Assembly: GCA_946482165.1 (NCBI GenBank)
Contig: CAMLQS010000026.1
Span: 1-25,328 of the forward strand
From: an uncultured Verrucomicrobiota bacterium
GTDB taxonomy: Bacteria; Verrucomicrobiota; Verrucomicrobiae; Opitutales; Opitutaceae
Reading direction: 5' to 3'
DNA length: 25,328 nucleotides
The position numbers were made by a program, and so were the translations under genes. Under the pieces are notes generated by a model. The model did not search any database and was not told the origin of the DNA. It saw nothing but the letters and a program-made list of their open reading frames with translations. Every line of letters starts with the position of its first letter. Position 1 is the first letter of the stretch. Shown here one piece after another: positions 21,498-25,328 of this stretch.

Positions 21498-21587
21498 ACG
21501 CAATCTGGCTTTGGAAGTCGTGCTCGGGGCAGCTATTGCGTGTGCGCGCGGCCGGAGAACCGCCCGAACGAGGCCCCGCGGTTTTTT
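21498..21587 (+). ncRNA. Candidate structured small RNA with terminator-like 3' end
   Basis: Two stems are visible. The first pairs ACGCAATCTG (21498-21507) with CAG-CT-ATTGCGT (21530-21541), ten pairs with a two-base bulge. The second pairs AACCGC (21558-21563) with GCGGTT (21578-21583), running into a six-T stretch (21582-21587); an alternative stem CGCGG/CCGCG also fits. A hairpin followed by T6 on the plus strand, with no plus-strand gene upstream for kilobases, suggests a short transcript ending here. The 5' end and promoter are not clear. It could also be chance structure in GC-rich DNA. Confidence 0.3.
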
Positions 21588-21724
21588 CGCGTTTCTGCGT
21601 ATGCCCCCTCCGCCCGTAGTTGCCCCCATATTACGAAGATCCTTTCGGTGGGACGCGGCGGGCGGGGATGAGACACGAGGAACGGCCGCGGCGGCGCGAC
21701 GTGAGCCGGGCGGAGGCGGCGGGG

Positions 21725-23059
21725 TCAGACGGAGGCGAGGGCCTCGTCGAGGACGGCGAGCATGAAGTCGGCGTCGTCGGCGGCGATGCACATCGGAGGT
21801 TTGATTCGGAGGGTATTCCCCATGAGCCCGCCCTTGCCGATGAGCAGGCCGAGCTCGCGGCATTTTTCGAAAACGGCGAGGCACTCGGCCGTGGCGGGTT
21901 CTTTCGTGGCGCGGTCTTTGACGAGCTCGACGCCGAGCATGAGGCCGAGGCCGCGCACGTCGCCGATGAGCGGGTGGCGGGAGGCGAGCCGGGTGAGCCC
22001 GGCCTTGAGCTGCACGCCGCGGGCGAGGCTGTTGGCCTGGAGGCTCTCGCGGTCGATGACCTCGAGGACGGCGCGGCCCATCGCCATGCAGACGGGGTTG
22101 CCGCCGTAGGTGTTGAAGTGGATGCGGGCGGCGAGCGTCTTCGCGATCTCGGGCGTGGTGACGACGGCGGCGAGAGGGCAGCCGTTGCCGATGCCTTTGG
22201 CCAGGGTGACGATGTCGGGGACGACGCCCTGGGTTTCAAAACCCCAATAGTGGGTGCCGGTGCGCCCGAAACCGGCCTGGACCTCGTCGGCGACGCAGAG
22301 GCCGCCGGCGGCGCGGGCGTGGGCGTAGGCATTTTCCAAATACCCGTCGGGGAAGACGACGGCTCCGCCCACGCCCTGGATGGACTCGGCGAAGAAGGCG
22401 GCGATCCTCCCGGAGGTGCCGAACTGGACGAGGTTCCGGACGTCGTCGGCGTATTTGGCGCCGGCCTCGGGATCGCCGGCGTAGGGGCCGCGGTAGGAGT
22501 CGGGCATGAGGGCGTGGTGGACGCCGAAGCCGCCTGGGACGTTGTATTTCCAGGTGTGGTGGGAGGTGAGCCCCATCGTGGACTGGGAGCCGCCGTGGTA
22601 GGCGTTGCGCAGGGCGATGACGTCGTAGTTGCCCGTGTAGGCGCGCGCCATGAGCAGCGCGAGGTCGTTGGCCTCGGAGCCGGAGTTGACGAAGTAGACC
22701 ACCTTCAGGTCGCCGGGCATCTTCGCGGCGAGGTCGCGGGCGTAGAGGGCGATGTTGGGGTTCAGGTAGATGGTCGTCGTGTGCTGGATCAGCGCGTTCT
22801 GGGCGTTGGCGGCGGCGACGACGTGCGGGTGGCAGTGGCCGACCGAGACGGTGACGATGCCGCCGAAGCCGTCGAGGTAGCGGCGGCCGGTCTCGTCGAA
22901 GAGCCACTGGCCTTTGCCCTCCACGATGGTAAGGGGCTTTTTGTAGTAGTGGAACACGCCCGGGTTCACGTGGGCCCGGCGCAGCGCGAGGATTTCCTCG
23001 GGGGACGGACCGGCGTAGGGCTGCGGCTGATACGGGCAGGGCGGGAGGACGGGCGGCAT
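21725..23059 (-). CDS. Class III aminotransferase, AGXT2-like (probably beta-alanine / 3-aminoisobutyrate)
   Basis: A 444-residue PLP enzyme of the omega-aminotransferase class. It closely follows the alanine-glyoxylate aminotransferase 2 pattern: [48 protein letters not shown] (PLP phosphate), [24 protein letters not shown] with the PLP-ring Asp, TLAKGIGNG with the PLP lysine, and FNTYGGNPV. Mammalian AGXT2 also uses 3-aminoisobutyrate and beta-alanine as donors. Next to dihydropyrimidinase and a nucleobase transporter, the likely job is removing the amino group of beta-alanine or 3-aminoisobutyrate, the end products of reductive uracil or thymine breakdown. Substrate is inferred from context. 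It is the last gene of the three, starting 100 bp after the transporter stop, with an inverted-repeat element between. No Shine-Dalgarno is clear. Confidence 0.92.
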   Translation of the reverse strand: MPPVLPPCPYQPQPYAGPSPEEILALRRAHVNPGVFHYYKKPLTIVEGKGQWLFDETGRRYLDGFGGIVTVSVGHCHPHVVAAANAQNALIQHTTTIYLNPNIALYARDLAAKMPGDLKVVYFVNSGSEANDLALLMARAYTGNYDVIALRNAYHGGSQSTMGLTSHHTWKYNVPGGFGVHHALMPDSYRGPYAGDPEAGAKYADDVRNLVQFGTSGRIAAFFAESIQGVGGAVVFPDGYLENAYAHARAAGGLCVADEVQAGFGRTGTHYWGFETQGVVPDIVTLAKGIGNGCPLAAVVTTPEIAKTLAARIHFNTYGGNPVCMAMGRAVLEVIDRESLQANSLARGVQLKAGLTRLASRHPLIGDVRGLGLMLGVELVKDRATKEPATAECLAVFEKCRELGLLIGKGGLMGNTLRIKPPMCIAADDADFMLAVLDEALASV

Positions 23060-23075
23060 GGGGAGACGTTTTTGG

Positions 23076-23159
23076 TTAAACCACGGAGGGCACGGAGATC
23101 ACGGAGAGGGGATGGGGACGGAGGGTTTCTCCTCCGTGACTCTCCGTGTCCTCCGTGGT

Positions 23160-23163
<4 letters not shown>
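23076..23163. repeat. ACGGAG inverted-repeat element, copy 1
   Basis: An 88-bp element with near-perfect inverted arms of about 30 bp: TTAAACCACGGAGG...CACGG on the left, and CCGTG...CCTCCGTGGTTTAA on the right. Within each arm ACGGAG recurs about every nine bases. The centre is about 25 bases of G-rich DNA. The right end supplies the TAA stop of the transporter gene. As RNA it would form a long hairpin between two genes of the same block. Confidence 0.9.
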
Positions 23164-24608
<1,445 letters not shown>

Positions 24609-24615
24609 GCGAAGA

Positions 24616-24729
24616 TTTTAAACCACGGAGGACACGGAGAGCACGGAGTTGGAGCGATCGGAGACGAAAGGGGTATGCGACAGCGGGAGCGCAGCCCTCC
24701 GTGACTCTCCGTGTCCTCCGTGGTTAAAA
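24616..24729. repeat. ACGGAG inverted-repeat element, copy 2
   Basis: A 114-bp element with the same arms as copy 1: TTTTAAACCACGGAGGACACGG on the left and the complement CCGTGTCCTCCGTGGTTAAAA on the right. The middle is longer, about 50 bp, and unrelated to copy 1. The right end supplies the TAA stop of the dihydropyrimidinase gene and the left end lies 8 bp before the transporter start. The shared arms with unlike centres suggest a mobile or recombining hairpin element. Confidence 0.9.
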
Positions 24730-25328
24730 ATGATTGGGAACACGGTTGAGGAACCGGCCGCGGCCGACGGTGCCGACGAATTTGCCATCGCGGACGGCGA
24801 CCTCGCCGCGGACGGTGACGAGGGCGGGGCGGCCCTCGACGGGCCAGCCTTCGAAGGCGCTGTAGTCCACGTTCATCACCTGGGTGGCGGCGGAGATTTT
24901 GCCGCGGTAGGCGGGATCGTAGATCACGAGGTCGGCGTCGGAACCGACTTGGATGGCGCCTTTTTTCGGGAAGAGGCCGAAGAGTTTCGCGGCCTTCGTG
25001 CTCGCGACGTCGACGAAGGCGTGGAGGTCGAGCTTTCCGGTTTTGACGCCGTAGGTGTAGAGAAGGTTCACGCGGTCCTCGAGGGCGGGGATGCCGTTGG
25101 GGATCTTGGTGAAATCGGCCGCGCCCATGGGCTTTTGGCCTTTGAAATCGAAAGGCGCGTGGTCGGTCGCGACGGTTTGGATGAGGCCGGTGCGGAGCGC
25201 GTTCCAGAGAACGGCTTGGTTCTTCGCGTCGCGCAGCGGGGGGGACATGACGAACTTGGCGCCCTCGAAGTCGGGTTTTTCGGCGTAGGTTTTGTCGATG
25301 AGGAGATACTGGACGAGCGTCTCGACCG
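24724..25328 (-). CDS. hydA: Dihydropyrimidinase / D-hydantoinase (5' end beyond window)
   Basis: The C-terminal 201 residues of a cyclic-amide amidohydrolase that opens dihydrouracil or dihydrothymine to the N-carbamoyl amino acid. Visible marks are MSPPLRDAKNQAVLW, TVATDHAPF with the metal-binding Asp, KIPNGIPALEDRV (the substrate-binding Asn-Gly-Ile loop), KLFGLFPKKGAIQVGSDADLVIYDP and a beta-strand tail ending VPNHF. The HxH motif and the carboxylated Lys lie outside the window. The family is about 460-480 residues, so about 60% is missing. It leads the transporter and aminotransferase genes on the same strand. The other pathway enzymes, dihydropyrimidine dehydrogenase and beta-ureidopropionase, may lie beyond the right edge. 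Hydantoinase activity cannot be told apart from dihydropyrimidinase here. Confidence 0.93.
   Translation of the reverse strand, partial: VETLVQYLLIDKTYAEKPDFEGAKFVMSPPLRDAKNQAVLWNALRTGLIQTVATDHAPFDFKGQKPMGAADFTKIPNGIPALEDRVNLLYTYGVKTGKLDLHAFVDVASTKAAKLFGLFPKKGAIQVGSDADLVIYDPAYRGKISAATQVMNVDYSAFEGWPVEGRPALVTVRGEVAVRDGKFVGTVGRGRFLNRVPNHF

Larger units (their letters stand above)
21319..21724. other. 406-bp intergenic region between two minus-strand blocks
   Basis: No convincing gene is present. It holds a candidate minus-strand promoter near 21391-21419, a perfect palindrome at 21430-21445, and a structured stretch at 21498-21587 ending in a T-run on the plus strand. The part nearest the class III aminotransferase (21600-21724) is GC-rich with nothing recognisable. 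Short open frames across it lack family marks. Confidence 0.7.

Noticed and set aside
21429..21884. Minus-strand 151-codon frame in the intergenic region
   Set aside because: Arg/Pro-rich, partly overlapping the aminotransferase gene in another frame, with no recognisable domain or ribosome site.

Overview
The window is GC-rich and densely coded, almost entirely on the minus strand; only two adjacent genes (about 5.2-7.3 kb) lie on the plus strand. The lipoproteins, TonB-dependent receptor and KdsD (LPS Kdo synthesis) indicate a Gram-negative, diderm bacterium. The intergenic ACGGAG-type inverted repeats, the ATGACCAATG-type repeat, the weak Shine-Dalgarno signals and the Reg_prop kinase suggest Verrucomicrobiota, perhaps Opitutaceae. 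This placement is inference from style; no rRNA or marker gene is present.

Left part (1-5.1 kb, minus strand): class I fumarase (cut by the window edge), an imidazolonepropionase-like amidohydrolase with two substituted active-site residues, an unrecognised lipoprotein, and KdsD. Centre-left (5.2-7.3 kb, plus strand): a LysM lipoprotein and a fold-type I aminotransferase. The aminotransferase converges on the next block, separated by a hairpin with a T-tail in the minus direction.

Main block (21.3 kb down to 7.4 kb, minus strand): six tightly spaced genes, likely one operon of about 14 kb. In transcription order they are a degenerate histidine-kinase/receiver protein, a TonB-dependent receptor, a YfiR (DUF4154) periplasmic protein, a CHASE8-HAMP kinase with seven tandem PAS domains, a Reg_prop/Y_Y_Y periplasmic-propeller kinase, and a soluble REC-kinase-REC-REC hybrid kinase. 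The two membrane kinases share a nearly duplicated, non-canonical kinase core with the H-box HNVGNVLN. The layout looks like an outer-membrane to periplasm to inner-membrane signalling chain resembling YfiB-YfiR-YfiN, but with the diguanylate cyclase output replaced by histidine kinases. No DNA-binding regulator, HPt or GGDEF domain is visible, so the output is unknown. The 406 bp ahead of it holds a candidate promoter, a perfect 16-bp palindrome and a structured stretch that could be a plus-strand small RNA.

Right part (21.7-25.3 kb, minus strand): dihydropyrimidinase (partial), an NCS1 nucleobase transporter and an AGXT2-like class III aminotransferase. Together they fit uptake and reductive breakdown of uracil/thymine or a related cyclic ureide. 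Each junction carries a copy of the same roughly 90-115 bp inverted-repeat element, whose outer TTAA supplies the stop codon of the gene before it.
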